Shown here: positions 52,429-60,866 of the stretch, in pieces
How the letters are laid out: each line of letters opens with the position of its first letter
Numbering within the stretch: position 1 is the first letter of the stretch
Assembly (NCBI GenBank): GCA_001804805.1
Contig: MHBH01000046.1
Coordinates: 1 to 64,000, forward strand
Reading direction: 5' to 3'
Length of the DNA: 64,000 nucleotides
Source of the DNA: Lentisphaerae bacterium GWF2_49_21
Lineage (GTDB): Bacteria > Verrucomicrobiota > Lentisphaeria > Victivallales > GWF2-50-93
Position numbers and translations under genes: made by a program
Notes under the pieces: generated by a model
Databases searched by the model: none
Seen by the model: the letters and a program-made list of their open reading frames with translations, nothing else
Told to the model about the DNA's origin: nothing

Positions 52429-53538
52429 TCAGTTTAATTGATATTTTTCCGGATGGTCCGCGGCATGGTTTTCCAGGCCGTCCATTATTGCTAGGCAACT
52501 TTGCTGCCATTTTTCAGGGGGCATGTCTTCGGTAATGCCCATAAGTAACCCTTCCATACTTCCGGTTTGTTCTAATAATTCACAGGTGATCTGCTTAACT
52601 TTAGCCGTATCTTCAAGATGAACTGAAGACGGGAAGTTAATCCACAGGACTTTATCCGGCCAGGCTTTTCGTGCTTCGGCCAAGGTCATGTCCGTATCAG
52701 GTGCAGGAGTAAATGCTTCGACATAATCCAGATCGGTGGAATTAATAGATTCGGCAATCAGACTGCAGTTAGCATCAAAATGACAACCGATCAGCTTGCC
52801 GTTTTTGTGCATGGCTTCAGCAGCTTCGTTATAATGGGGGACAAAATATTCCTCAAAAGTTTCTTTACAGATAATTTCGGCAACGACATTGCCACCGTAA
52901 TTGGCATGGGAAGCGGGAGATTCCGCAACGATATTATAAATACTGCGTTTCTTTTCGACTAAAATTTCATACAGTTTTAATATTTCATCCCGGTTAACCA
53001 TCCACTCCATGCAGAAATCTTGCATTTTTATATATTCTCCGGAGATCAGGTCCTGCAGTGGCTCAAGACCGAAGGTTGTTCGGAAAATTGCATCTTCGCC
53101 AAAGGCCTGTTCTGCTTTGGCAAAAGCTTCGTAATCAGGTTTAAAAACCTGGTCCTGGAGCAAAAACCGCAAAGCTTGGTAATCATCCGGAGACTTAAAT
53201 AGTTTTTCATGGTGCCACACGGTAAAACCGGCAGGTTCAATTAAATTACTTAAAGTACCATAAGGTGTTTCGAAATATTTCCGTATCAGTTGCCTGCTGT
53301 TTTCAAACGTAGTTTCATGTCTGATTTTCACATTTGGGTAATAGGATTTCACCACGTTATGACGGAAGACAATACATAATCCGCGGTTGCGAAGTTCGCG
53401 TTCAACAGCGCATTGCGGAATCATACTTTCATAAATAGTAAAAGGAACTTTGGCTCCAATATTTCCATGCAAAGCATGTTCAACCTGTTTTTTCGGAGTT
53501 GGTAAAGGTTTCATTGTTTTTTTCTTATTTTTGGACAA
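52429..53538 (-). CDS. UroD-family methyltransferase-like protein (MtaA/uroporphyrinogen decarboxylase fold)
   Basis: 369 residues. The order of blocks fits the UroD superfamily: RRxxxx-type start, EYIKMQDFCMEWMVNRDE near 165, HANYGGNVVAEII near 205, GKLIGCHFDANCSLIAESI near 245 (His-x-Asp/Cys metal-type site), then LDYVEAFTPAPDTDM and KVLWINFPSSVHLED. Genes of this group in Lentisphaerae usually encode corrinoid- or cofactor-dependent methyltransferase-like enzymes rather than true haem enzymes. An MttB-like gene nearby supports a methyl-transfer role. The substrate is unknown. It follows the GNAT gene by 37 bases. Confidence 0.75.
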   Translation of the reverse strand: MSKNKKKTMKPLPTPKKQVEHALHGNIGAKVPFTIYESMIPQCAVERELRNRGLCIVFRHNVVKSYYPNVKIRHETTFENSRQLIRKYFETPYGTLSNLIEPAGFTVWHHEKLFKSPDDYQALRFLLQDQVFKPDYEAFAKAEQAFGEDAIFRTTFGLEPLQDLISGEYIKMQDFCMEWMVNRDEILKLYEILVEKKRSIYNIVAESPASHANYGGNVVAEIICKETFEEYFVPHYNEAAEAMHKNGKLIGCHFDANCSLIAESINSTDLDYVEAFTPAPDTDMTLAEARKAWPDKVLWINFPSSVHLEDTAKVKQITCELLEQTGSMEGLLMGITEDMPPEKWQQSCLAIMDGLENHAADHPEKYQLN

Positions 53539-53575
53539 AAAGGTGTCAAAGATAAAAATAGGGAGATGGAGGATT

Positions 53576-54145
53576 TTAAAGTATTTTGATCATTTCGATT
53601 AGGTCAGCCCGGTAATCAAATTCTTCATTCCCGAAATTAGTGCCCATAAAGTGAGGTTTTCGACCGCTTTCCCGGTAACCGCAGCGATCATAAAGTTTTT
53701 TAGCGGGATTCTCGGCTGAGACCGTAAGGAGCAGGACCCTGAGTCCGATTTTAATAGCTTCTTCTTCCAGTGCATCCATCATTTTTTTGCCGATTCCCAG
53801 GCCCCGGGCAGAGGAATTGATCTGCAACCCCAAATTCCCATAACCTTTACCGAACTGACCATTGTCAATATGGAGCCAACCCTGGCCGGAAATGTTGCCG
53901 TCAACTTCAACCATCAGGTAGATAATTCTGTCCAGTTCGATTTTCTTCAAAATATCCAGGAGTTTATTGCAGGCGGCAACTTTATCCATTTCCTGAATGG
54001 GAATCCAGAGAAGTTGCTTCATGGACTCATCGTAAAGCTCGTTGTTTGATTTCAAAAAACCTTCGAGGTCTTCCCAGGCAGGACACCTGAAAATCACGGT
54101 TTTTCCTTTGAGTGTGAATTTTTGGATTGTTTCTTCTGTTTTCAT
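53576..54145 (-). CDS. GNAT-family N-acetyltransferase
   Basis: 189 residues. The GNAT acetyl-CoA-binding signature lies in LGLQINSSARGLGIGKKMMD (near 100-125), with ALEEEAIKIGLRVLLLTV and NPAKKLYDRCGYRESGRKP after it. Residues before this form the variable substrate side. The acceptor cannot be told. It sits between the glycoside hydrolase and the UroD-like gene on the same strand, with gaps of 34 and 37 bases, so it is probably part of the same transcript. Confidence 0.85.
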   Translation of the reverse strand: MKTEETIQKFTLKGKTVIFRCPAWEDLEGFLKSNNELYDESMKQLLWIPIQEMDKVAACNKLLDILKKIELDRIIYLMVEVDGNISGQGWLHIDNGQFGKGYGNLGLQINSSARGLGIGKKMMDALEEEAIKIGLRVLLLTVSAENPAKKLYDRCGYRESGRKPHFMGTNFGNEEFDYRADLIEMIKIL

Positions 54146-54179
54146 AGTTCTACTCCAAGTTATTTAATATAAGTTCAAT

Positions 54180-55640
54180 TTAAGTTAAGTTCATTTTTTG
54201 ATCAACTGCCAATTGGTATTCGCAAGTTTTATGTCTTGTTTTTAATTTGATTATTTGCTGTTCAGTTGATGTTCCGATAAAAGCTTTGGGATTTCCTGCA
54301 AAGTCAGTCACGAAACGGCATTCTCCTGCGATTGAAATATGATTTATACCATCAATAACTATGTGTGATTGATTTTTCTGATTAATAATTTCCAAATCCA
54401 ATGTTTTATATTCGGTCTTATATGATGAATTTTGTTGATTGGGGCAGCGACAATTCCATTCAATCTCTTGGTCCTGTATTGAAATTCCATAGAGTCTTTT
54501 GATAAAATCAATAAGTAAACACATTGCAGGAGAGTATCCATCGCTGCAGGATAATTTTCCTGTAAAAGGATTCATTTGCTGCATAAAGCCGTTACTATTT
54601 ATTAAAGCTTCAATCCAGATATGCATCAACTCAGTTAGTTTGGCATATTTTCCGTAATACTCCAGCCAACGCGGGGCACGCAAAGCCGTAAGTACCTGGC
54701 TTGGCCCGCCCCAGGAATTGTCTGGCAGTTCCTGAACAAAACGAGGATCATTGATAGCGACTGAAGGAAATGGGAACGGGGTCCAAAATGCTTTCGGATT
54801 AACTATCCAGAAATTATAAATCTGCTCAAATAGGGATTGATTTACTACATGTTCTGAGAGAACTCTGGTCAACAGGTCACAGGCTATCCGGTTAAATTTT
54901 CCATCAACATCCAAGTCATAAAAACATAGAGATTCGTCATCAAAGCAACATTCAAAAAGAGCTTTTTTAACAGTCTCTGCCTTGGCCGTCCAATATTCGG
55001 TTTTCTCCCTATAACCGAGGATCTTTGCCATTCCAGCTAAAGCGATCCTGCCACCATAAATTGTTGCGGAAAGGTCAGGAGAAAGATATGGGAGACCAGT
55101 GACTTCCGGGCAGAGTCGGGCATCATCGTCCCGGCATTTTCTGGGTACTCCATCCCATCGCGGGCTTTTATCATGGCCCGTATCATACTCACAAAAAGCT
55201 TCGCATAAACCGGTTTGACGGGTGTCGCGGAATTTTTCCAACCACAGTTCCCATCTGGAACAGGAAGAAAAAGCCTGTTCCAGAAAATTTTCATCTCCGG
55301 TTTTTTTGTACAGCTCAAGAGCTGTAGCAGCAATGGGGACAACCATCTGAATTTGGCTGCGGCCAACTTTTTTATTCCAGATAAAGCATGGCAGATAACC
55401 GTCATCTTCCTGAAGGGCAAAAAATGCCCGATGATTATTCAAGGCGATTTCCGGGTTGACATCAGCATAGAGTAACCCCTCCAGTGGCCCGCTTTCCAGC
55501 CAGATACCCTGATAGTTACCACCTTCTATCAGGACTGGTTTCGGAAAGGGGGAAAGCGTTCTAATATTTGCCTGCAACCCTGCCAAAGCCGCATCTGCTT
55601 TATCCTGCAGCAGAGGGTAGTCTGTGTGAAAGCTGAACAT
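54180..55640 (-). CDS. (alpha/alpha)6-barrel glycoside hydrolase-like protein (MGH1/GH63-like)
   Basis: 486 residues, no signal peptide, so cytoplasmic. Helical repeats with conserved aromatic segments: YQGIWLESGPLEGLLYADVN near 46, GYLPCFIWNKKVGRSQIQMV near 80, ELWLEKFRDTRQTGLCEAFC near 133-160, and NSWGGPSQVLTALRAPRWLE near 310 with a candidate acidic pair (EAFCEYDTGHD, WTPFPFPSVAIND). The C-terminal 90 residues are beta-rich. The layout matches MGH1-like/GH63- and amylo-1,6-glucosidase-related enzymes acting on oligosaccharides. It starts 2 bases after the MttB-like stop. The substrate is unknown. Confidence 0.7.
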   Translation of the reverse strand: MFSFHTDYPLLQDKADAALAGLQANIRTLSPFPKPVLIEGGNYQGIWLESGPLEGLLYADVNPEIALNNHRAFFALQEDDGYLPCFIWNKKVGRSQIQMVVPIAATALELYKKTGDENFLEQAFSSCSRWELWLEKFRDTRQTGLCEAFCEYDTGHDKSPRWDGVPRKCRDDDARLCPEVTGLPYLSPDLSATIYGGRIALAGMAKILGYREKTEYWTAKAETVKKALFECCFDDESLCFYDLDVDGKFNRIACDLLTRVLSEHVVNQSLFEQIYNFWIVNPKAFWTPFPFPSVAINDPRFVQELPDNSWGGPSQVLTALRAPRWLEYYGKYAKLTELMHIWIEALINSNGFMQQMNPFTGKLSCSDGYSPAMCLLIDFIKRLYGISIQDQEIEWNCRCPNQQNSSYKTEYKTLDLEIINQKNQSHIVIDGINHISIAGECRFVTDFAGNPKAFIGTSTEQQIIKLKTRHKTCEYQLAVDQKMNLT

Positions 55641-55642
55641 AG

Positions 55643-57076
55643 TTATTTAATCAAATCCTTCTTAGCTCTTTGAATTACAGCCATAACCGCTGTTTCTTTT
55701 TCAGTATCAATTTCCGGACCTTTGCAGGATGCCAGAATATTGCGCCATTTTTGATCTGCTTTATCCAGCATTTCGACTTCCAGATTGGTATCCGGTTTAG
55801 GGATATCCATTCTGCGGTCCAAAAATTCAGGTTCCCATAATGTCCGGAAATTATTCAGGGTATGTTCCATTTCCAAAAAGGACTTTTTTTCACTATTAAC
55901 GACTTCTTCAAGTACTGAAAATGCCAAGGTATTGTCATTGACTTCTATTCCTTTAAAGAAAGTTGCCAACCCATTATTAAATTCCAGGTCCAGCATCAAC
56001 TGGGTGGGAGAAAAACTTCTGCCGGAATCAAGAATCCCATGTTCCCAGGGACAATTGGCAATGCCAGAACGGGCTAGCATATTCATCATTTTTTCATAAA
56101 CCGCCTGCATTCCTGGACGCTTGGCAAGAGTGTTGTACCCGGAAGGAGAACTGGAACGGATTTTAAACACATCTCTCAACATAGTATGAGCGGCAATATT
56201 TTGAACATGTGCTTCCGGAGAACAAAAAGTGGCGCACGCGGTTTTCATGTCCAGCCCCCCGGAGTAAATGGAACAATGTCCGGGAATATCATCACGATAC
56301 ATCCTGATCACCATCAGGCCGCCTAGTGCTTCAGCCAGTCCCTGACTGACTGTCCCGGCCATTGACATAGGGGCATTAACTCCGGCAACAGGCATACAGC
56401 CGATAGATGAATACCAACCGCGTTTCAATTGTTCAACCAGAATTGCGGCTGCATGTTCTCCGAGTTTCAGGGGAGAAGTAAGATCCCTGATTTTATGAAA
56501 GTATCCCCGGTCGTGTCCTTCGATTATCTGGGTGATTTCACAGAGATATGGGATCTGTTTTACATCGTATACATCACAACAGCCAACTGGTTTTTCAGAA
56601 TGCAGTCCCATCAGAGCTGAAGCTTCAATTACTTCGATTTCTGGCTCCAAATCCCCAATGGTGAGGGGGGCGGAAATGCTGGCAATTTCCGGCATGGCAT
56701 TACCAAGATGTATCATATCAATAAAATCTTGGCGGGTAGCCGTATGCTGAGATCTTTCCGGCCAATCAACGAAAAACATTGGATAATTACCCAAAATCAT
56801 TTTCATTTCATGCTGGAATTCAATAGGCATCACTTTTCCGTTTTTGTTACGCTCCTGCCACATGGCACTGATAGCACCGAGAAGTTCTTTGGCCAATTCG
56901 CGCGGGAAAAGAATTTTTTGTTTTTCTTTATCTACTTTTGCTCCGGCTTTTGCTGCCGCTTCAAGCAGTTCATCATTTTCAACTATAAGACCGATCTTTT
57001 CCAGAATTTTATACACATTGTCTTCAATCTTTTCCATTTCTATTGCACTTAACAAGTTCTGATAGGCATAATACAT
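55643..57076 (-). CDS. MttB-like (trimethylamine methyltransferase family) protein without pyrrolysine
   Basis: 477 residues with no internal amber codon, so it belongs to the non-pyrrolysine branch of the MttB superfamily. Its characterised members demethylate quaternary amines such as glycine betaine, proline betaine, carnitine and gamma-butyrobetaine by methylating a corrinoid protein. The N-terminus EDNVYKILEKIGLIVENDEL and the core blocks SAPLTIGDLEPEIEVIEASA, GCMPVAGVNAPMSMAGTVSQ and SSPSGYNTLAKRPGMQAVYE follow the family pattern. GGAG lies 9 bases before the ATG. No corrinoid protein or RamA-type activator is encoded in the window, so the methyl acceptor must be elsewhere. Confidence 0.85.
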   Translation of the reverse strand: MYYAYQNLLSAIEMEKIEDNVYKILEKIGLIVENDELLEAAAKAGAKVDKEKQKILFPRELAKELLGAISAMWQERNKNGKVMPIEFQHEMKMILGNYPMFFVDWPERSQHTATRQDFIDMIHLGNAMPEIASISAPLTIGDLEPEIEVIEASALMGLHSEKPVGCCDVYDVKQIPYLCEITQIIEGHDRGYFHKIRDLTSPLKLGEHAAAILVEQLKRGWYSSIGCMPVAGVNAPMSMAGTVSQGLAEALGGLMVIRMYRDDIPGHCSIYSGGLDMKTACATFCSPEAHVQNIAAHTMLRDVFKIRSSSPSGYNTLAKRPGMQAVYEKMMNMLARSGIANCPWEHGILDSGRSFSPTQLMLDLEFNNGLATFFKGIEVNDNTLAFSVLEEVVNSEKKSFLEMEHTLNNFRTLWEPEFLDRRMDIPKPDTNLEVEMLDKADQKWRNILASCKGPEIDTEKETAVMAVIQRAKKDLIK

Positions 57077-57109
57077 AACTATTCTCCTGTTTTTTTATTT
57101 ACTCTTACC

Positions 57110-58435
57110 TTATTTTTTCAAAGCTGAGCTCAAACCCCAGCGGATTTCAGTTGATTTTTTCTTATTATCACCCGGAATAAGATACTTGTATGATTCAACT
57201 GTTTTTCGGAAAGCAGCAACGTGCTGTTCGATAACATCCTTGCGGAAGTGCTTAAACCACGGAATCGAAAATACCCGGGACTGAATCCCTTCCGCAACAG
57301 GCAGGTGTTGATTTATTGGTAATTCGTCTTCGGGAACATCTGGGCAGTTTCTAGATTTCCCCTCGCCATAAACGTCAATAATACTGAAAATAGGATGTTT
57401 ATGCAGTGCCGGATTGCAACCTGGAATACAGTATGTTCCTTCAGCGGCAACCGCTTCACAGAACCTTTCCACGGAAAGTCCATCCAGTTCTTCTGGAACA
57501 TAATGACCATGTGGGCAATACCAGGCGCCCATTGTTGATCCGGATTTTGCTCCCGGACAATGTGGTTTTATTCCCGGTAATCCTTCCAACTGTTTCCAAA
57601 AATACTTCATAGCCCGGTCTATTTCTTCCATTTCGGCAGGAAATTTTTTTAGTTGTTCTCTGCCCACTGCTGCGGAAATTTGATGCATCCGGTATTTATA
57701 ACCTCCCCAGGGAAGTCCTGAATACTTCTTTAATTCCGGAATAGTAATTTCATCGTGACGGATATAATGCCCGAAAAGAATGGCTCTTTCATAGATTGTT
57801 CTATCATCTGTCAATAAAATTCCTCCTTCTCCAATGGCAAAACCTTTAGCTGACATTAATGAGAAACCAGCAGCATCACCGAAAGTCCCGGCCATTTTAC
57901 CTTTGTAAATACTGCCATGGGAATGCGAAGCATCTTCAATGACTTTCAAATTATGCTTTTGTGCAATTGCCATGATAGAGTCCATATCCGCCGGATGTCC
58001 GAGATAATGCACCACCATTATGGCTTTTGTTTTAGGGGTTATTTTGCGTTCGATATCATCCGGGTCAATACACAGACTTATCGGATTGATATCGGCGAAA
58101 ATTACCCTGACACCCAGGGAAAGCGCCTGCAGGCAGGTTGCCCAATAGGTAATTGTTGGGGAGATAATTTCATCTCCAATTTTCAAACCTACACCGAACA
58201 TGGCGGTTTGAATTGAAGCAGTTCCGTTATTGTGTGCCAATGCGTATTTTACTCCGTACCAATCCGCATATTCACGTTCAAACTTTTTAGTAACGTCAGT
58301 TCCGGACATAGCACCGCGACGCAAAACATCCAGAACAGCAGCTTCCATTTCTCGATTTACAATTGGCCAAGTGAACATATCACCATCCGCTACTTTTACG
58401 GCTTTTTCTCCTCCTAATATAGCTAAATTGCTCAT
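57110..58435 (-). CDS. DegT/DnrJ/EryC1/StrS-family PLP aminotransferase
   Basis: 441 residues. Fold-type I layout: ALAHNNGTASIQTAMFGVGL near 60, DEIISPTITYWATCLQAL near 85, KVIEDASHSHGSIYKGK near 160 (Asp-Ala-x-x-x PLP motif) and the active-site lysine in FSLMSAKGFAIGEGGIL near 195. Such enzymes transaminate keto sugars, inososes or related ketones. A HYLGHPADMDSIMAIAQKHN segment and a cysteine-rich C-terminal part (YCPHGHYVPEELDG) occur in the sugar-type branch. The substrate is unknown. It lies between the acyltransferase-like gene (11 bases upstream) and the MttB-like gene (33 bases downstream). Confidence 0.87.
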   Translation of the reverse strand: MSNLAILGGEKAVKVADGDMFTWPIVNREMEAAVLDVLRRGAMSGTDVTKKFEREYADWYGVKYALAHNNGTASIQTAMFGVGLKIGDEIISPTITYWATCLQALSLGVRVIFADINPISLCIDPDDIERKITPKTKAIMVVHYLGHPADMDSIMAIAQKHNLKVIEDASHSHGSIYKGKMAGTFGDAAGFSLMSAKGFAIGEGGILLTDDRTIYERAILFGHYIRHDEITIPELKKYSGLPWGGYKYRMHQISAAVGREQLKKFPAEMEEIDRAMKYFWKQLEGLPGIKPHCPGAKSGSTMGAWYCPHGHYVPEELDGLSVERFCEAVAAEGTYCIPGCNPALHKHPIFSIIDVYGEGKSRNCPDVPEDELPINQHLPVAEGIQSRVFSIPWFKHFRKDVIEQHVAAFRKTVESYKYLIPGDNKKKSTEIRWGLSSALKK

Positions 58436-58446
58436 TTTTTACTCCT

Positions 58447-59568
58447 TTAAATTGCATAATTTTCAGGCTGATCAATATTTTTATCAAAGAAGATAAATCC
58501 TCCGCTGTTTCTAAATGATTTACCTTCCTGCAGATGCTCCAGGCATTTTTTCTGCAGACTGGTTTTTGGTTCAAAAGCAGTAAGATCAACATCCTTGGAG
58601 CCAAATACTCTTTCCAAAGTCTGTGAGCCGTCAGTTACCACTGGATATAGGTAAAACCGCTTTAAAAAGCTGACCAGATTTGAGTCAGTTTTTAAAATTT
58701 TGGTCAACTGGTAGTCAAGCATCCAGGAATTACAGACAAAGCCGGAAATCTTTTCATCCGGGCAAAATTTACTATAAATATTCCTTGCGCTATTTAAAGA
58801 ATTACTTACTTTATCCTCCGCGAAAGAATCTCCGGCTGGAATGTGAATATCCAAGAGCAGGTCACTGCTGTCCAAAACTTTGCGCCATTCCCCTTTCAGT
58901 AATACCACAGTTTTCTTTACCACAAATCCGGAAGGATTAACGGGATTGCCGATGTAACGGTCCTGTAGGTCTTTATAGCTGCTTTCCCAGTCGGGATTGA
59001 CCAAATTCACAAAACCGTCATTACGAAGTTTTATTCCCGGCTTGGTCAGGGCAGTAATTTTTGCTGTAGCAGAATTAAAAAAAGCGTGGACAAAAATATT
59101 TTTCCGCTGGAGTATAAACTGCAGACGGCCTATCCGGAACAGGGAACAGGAAAAATGGTTTTTCAGCCATTCCAGATTATCCAGTCCCCAAATTCCATTT
59201 TTATCGTGACAATCCTGAATCCAAATTCCAATGTCAGAAGCGGTTTCACGGGTAATATCTTCAGGGATACCGATTTCTCGATGTCTGGTTTTTAACTCGT
59301 TGACACAGGAAAGAACCAACAAAGCCTTAAAAAGCAGCAAATCAATTTTTTTAAGTTCAGGGAACTCAATTTCTCGTTTCAGCAAAAATTCCTGACGGAG
59401 ATCTAACAGTGATTTTTGAATTTTTTCTTCAACTTTAGACAAAAAAACCAAAATCTCAGTAATAGCAGTATCGGGTACTCCAGCGTATTCACCAAAAGAT
59501 TCCAGTTCTTTACTGGAAGGCAATTGTTCAGGTTCATATAACTTTATTATTTTTAATAGAGATTCCAT
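58447..59568 (-). CDS. Acyltransferase-like protein with GNAT-like C-terminal domain
   Basis: 373 residues. The N-terminal helical part (about 1-200) and the C-terminal part with LLLDIHIPAGDSFAEDKVSN, ISGFVCNSWMLDYQLTKIL and SNLVSFLKRFYLYPVVTDGS match the pattern of the NAT_N / GNAT_C acyltransferase-domain proteins (formerly DUF5596 type), a poorly characterised group. The acyl donor and acceptor are unknown. The start overlaps the aminotransferase stop as TAATG, so it is translationally coupled to it. Recurrent linkage to an aminotransferase would suggest that it acylates the newly formed amine. Confidence 0.65.
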   Translation of the reverse strand: MESLLKIIKLYEPEQLPSSKELESFGEYAGVPDTAITEILVFLSKVEEKIQKSLLDLRQEFLLKREIEFPELKKIDLLLFKALLVLSCVNELKTRHREIGIPEDITRETASDIGIWIQDCHDKNGIWGLDNLEWLKNHFSCSLFRIGRLQFILQRKNIFVHAFFNSATAKITALTKPGIKLRNDGFVNLVNPDWESSYKDLQDRYIGNPVNPSGFVVKKTVVLLKGEWRKVLDSSDLLLDIHIPAGDSFAEDKVSNSLNSARNIYSKFCPDEKISGFVCNSWMLDYQLTKILKTDSNLVSFLKRFYLYPVVTDGSQTLERVFGSKDVDLTAFEPKTSLQKKCLEHLQEGKSFRNSGGFIFFDKNIDQPENYAI

Positions 59569-60857
59569 TAATAATATCCTAATTTTGTCAAAGATTTTTT
59601 TATGGTAGTAAATGCTTTTTCAGCTTCTTCTTGAGTAATGCAAAGCGGCGGCTGCAGCCTGAGAACATTGGCCAAGGTTCCGCCAACCCCGATCAAAACA
59701 CCATTTTCCAAGCATTCTTTCCTGACTGCCTTGGCTAGTTCGGCTGCCGGTTTTTTTCCCGAATCTTTAATTAATTCAATCCCAATCATCAAGCCTTTTC
59801 CGCGAACATCGCCAATTTCCGTTCGCTCTTTAGCGAGTTTGCTGAATTCCGACATCAGCCAGCGGCCTATTTTTTCAGCATTTTCCAACAGTTTTTCCTC
59901 CTGCAGAACTTCGATATTGGCAACTGCCGCAGCACAACTGACCGGATTGCCACCAAAAGTTGACAGGTGGTCACCCGGTGTAAATGCCTCGGCAATATCT
60001 GGTGTGACGATAAAAGAACTCAAAGGATAGCCGTTGGCAATCCCTTTGGCCATGCACATGATTTCAGGTTCAACGCCATAATGTTCAATGGCAAACATTT
60101 TTCCGGTTCTACCAAATCCGCTTTGGACTTCATCGGCAATAAATAAAATCCCTTCAGATTCAAGAATTTCTTTTATTATTTTAAAATATTCTGGCGGGGG
60201 AACAATAATTCCCCCCTCTCCCATTATCGGTTCGGCAATGAAGGCCGCAACGTCACCCGAGGTCTGATAATTGATCACATCAGACATGAAATGCGCACAA
60301 GTGGTCCCGCAACCAGGATAAGTCTGCCGGAAGGGACAACGGTAACAATTTGGCGCGGGGGCGAAGGCAATCCCGGATAAATAAGGACCGCTGCCTTTTT
60401 TCCGGCCACGGTTACCGGTAATGGAAAGCGTGCCGACTGTTCTGCCATGAAAACTTTGGGTCAGACAGATAATTTCTTTTTTATGACAATGCTGTTTAGC
60501 GATTCGCAATGCTCCTTCGACTGCTTCAGCTCCGCTGTTACCAAGAAAACTTTTCTGGAGTTTCCCGGGGGTGATTTCTGCAAGTTTCGCAGCAATTTCT
60601 CCCGCACGTGGATTGTAGTATACATAGGTACAGCAGTGGATAAATTTATCAATTTGCTTTTTGGCAGAAGCCTGGATTTTGGGATGGTTGTGTCCCGCGT
60701 TTACTACGGAAATTCCACTGAAGCAGTCTAGGTAGTCTTTACCTTGACTGTCCGTAATAGTGCATTTAAATGCATTTTCAACTTCCACGGGCTGAAAACC
60801 TGCCACCATTCCGGTAATCATGTAATTATCATAGTTGTTTTTTGCCTTTAAGCTCAT
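59568..60857 (-). CDS. Class III PLP aminotransferase (omega-amino acid type)
   Basis: 429 residues. Motifs: GNSGAEAVEGALRIAKQHC near 104, SFHGRTVGTLSITGN near 132, LFIADEVQSGFGRTGKMFAI near 238 and the PLP lysine in CMAKGIANGYPLSSFIV near 268, then HLSTFGGNPVSCAAA near 298. The family transaminates omega-amino acids (ornithine, GABA, beta-alanine, taurine). A zinc-finger-like insert CYRCPFRQTYPGCGTTCAHF near 180 is typical of the beta-alanine/GABA-pyruvate subgroup. With MmsA in the same cluster, a beta-amino acid substrate is plausible. It is 9 bases downstream of the isomerase gene. Confidence 0.9.
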   Translation of the reverse strand: MSLKAKNNYDNYMITGMVAGFQPVEVENAFKCTITDSQGKDYLDCFSGISVVNAGHNHPKIQASAKKQIDKFIHCCTYVYYNPRAGEIAAKLAEITPGKLQKSFLGNSGAEAVEGALRIAKQHCHKKEIICLTQSFHGRTVGTLSITGNRGRKKGSGPYLSGIAFAPAPNCYRCPFRQTYPGCGTTCAHFMSDVINYQTSGDVAAFIAEPIMGEGGIIVPPPEYFKIIKEILESEGILFIADEVQSGFGRTGKMFAIEHYGVEPEIMCMAKGIANGYPLSSFIVTPDIAEAFTPGDHLSTFGGNPVSCAAAVANIEVLQEEKLLENAEKIGRWLMSEFSKLAKERTEIGDVRGKGLMIGIELIKDSGKKPAAELAKAVRKECLENGVLIGVGGTLANVLRLQPPLCITQEEAEKAFTTIKKSLTKLGYY

Positions 60858-60866
60858 AATATCTCC

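Noticed and set aside
52429-53538. True haem-pathway uroporphyrinogen decarboxylase (hemE)
   Set aside because: It lies in a catabolic cluster with an MttB-like gene and lacks the usual HemE N-terminal RxPxWxMRQAGR signature; a methyltransferase-like paralogue is more likely.
55643-57076. Pyrrolysine-containing trimethylamine methyltransferase
   Set aside because: The frame has no internal amber codon and no pyl genes are seen; it belongs to the non-pyrrolysine branch.
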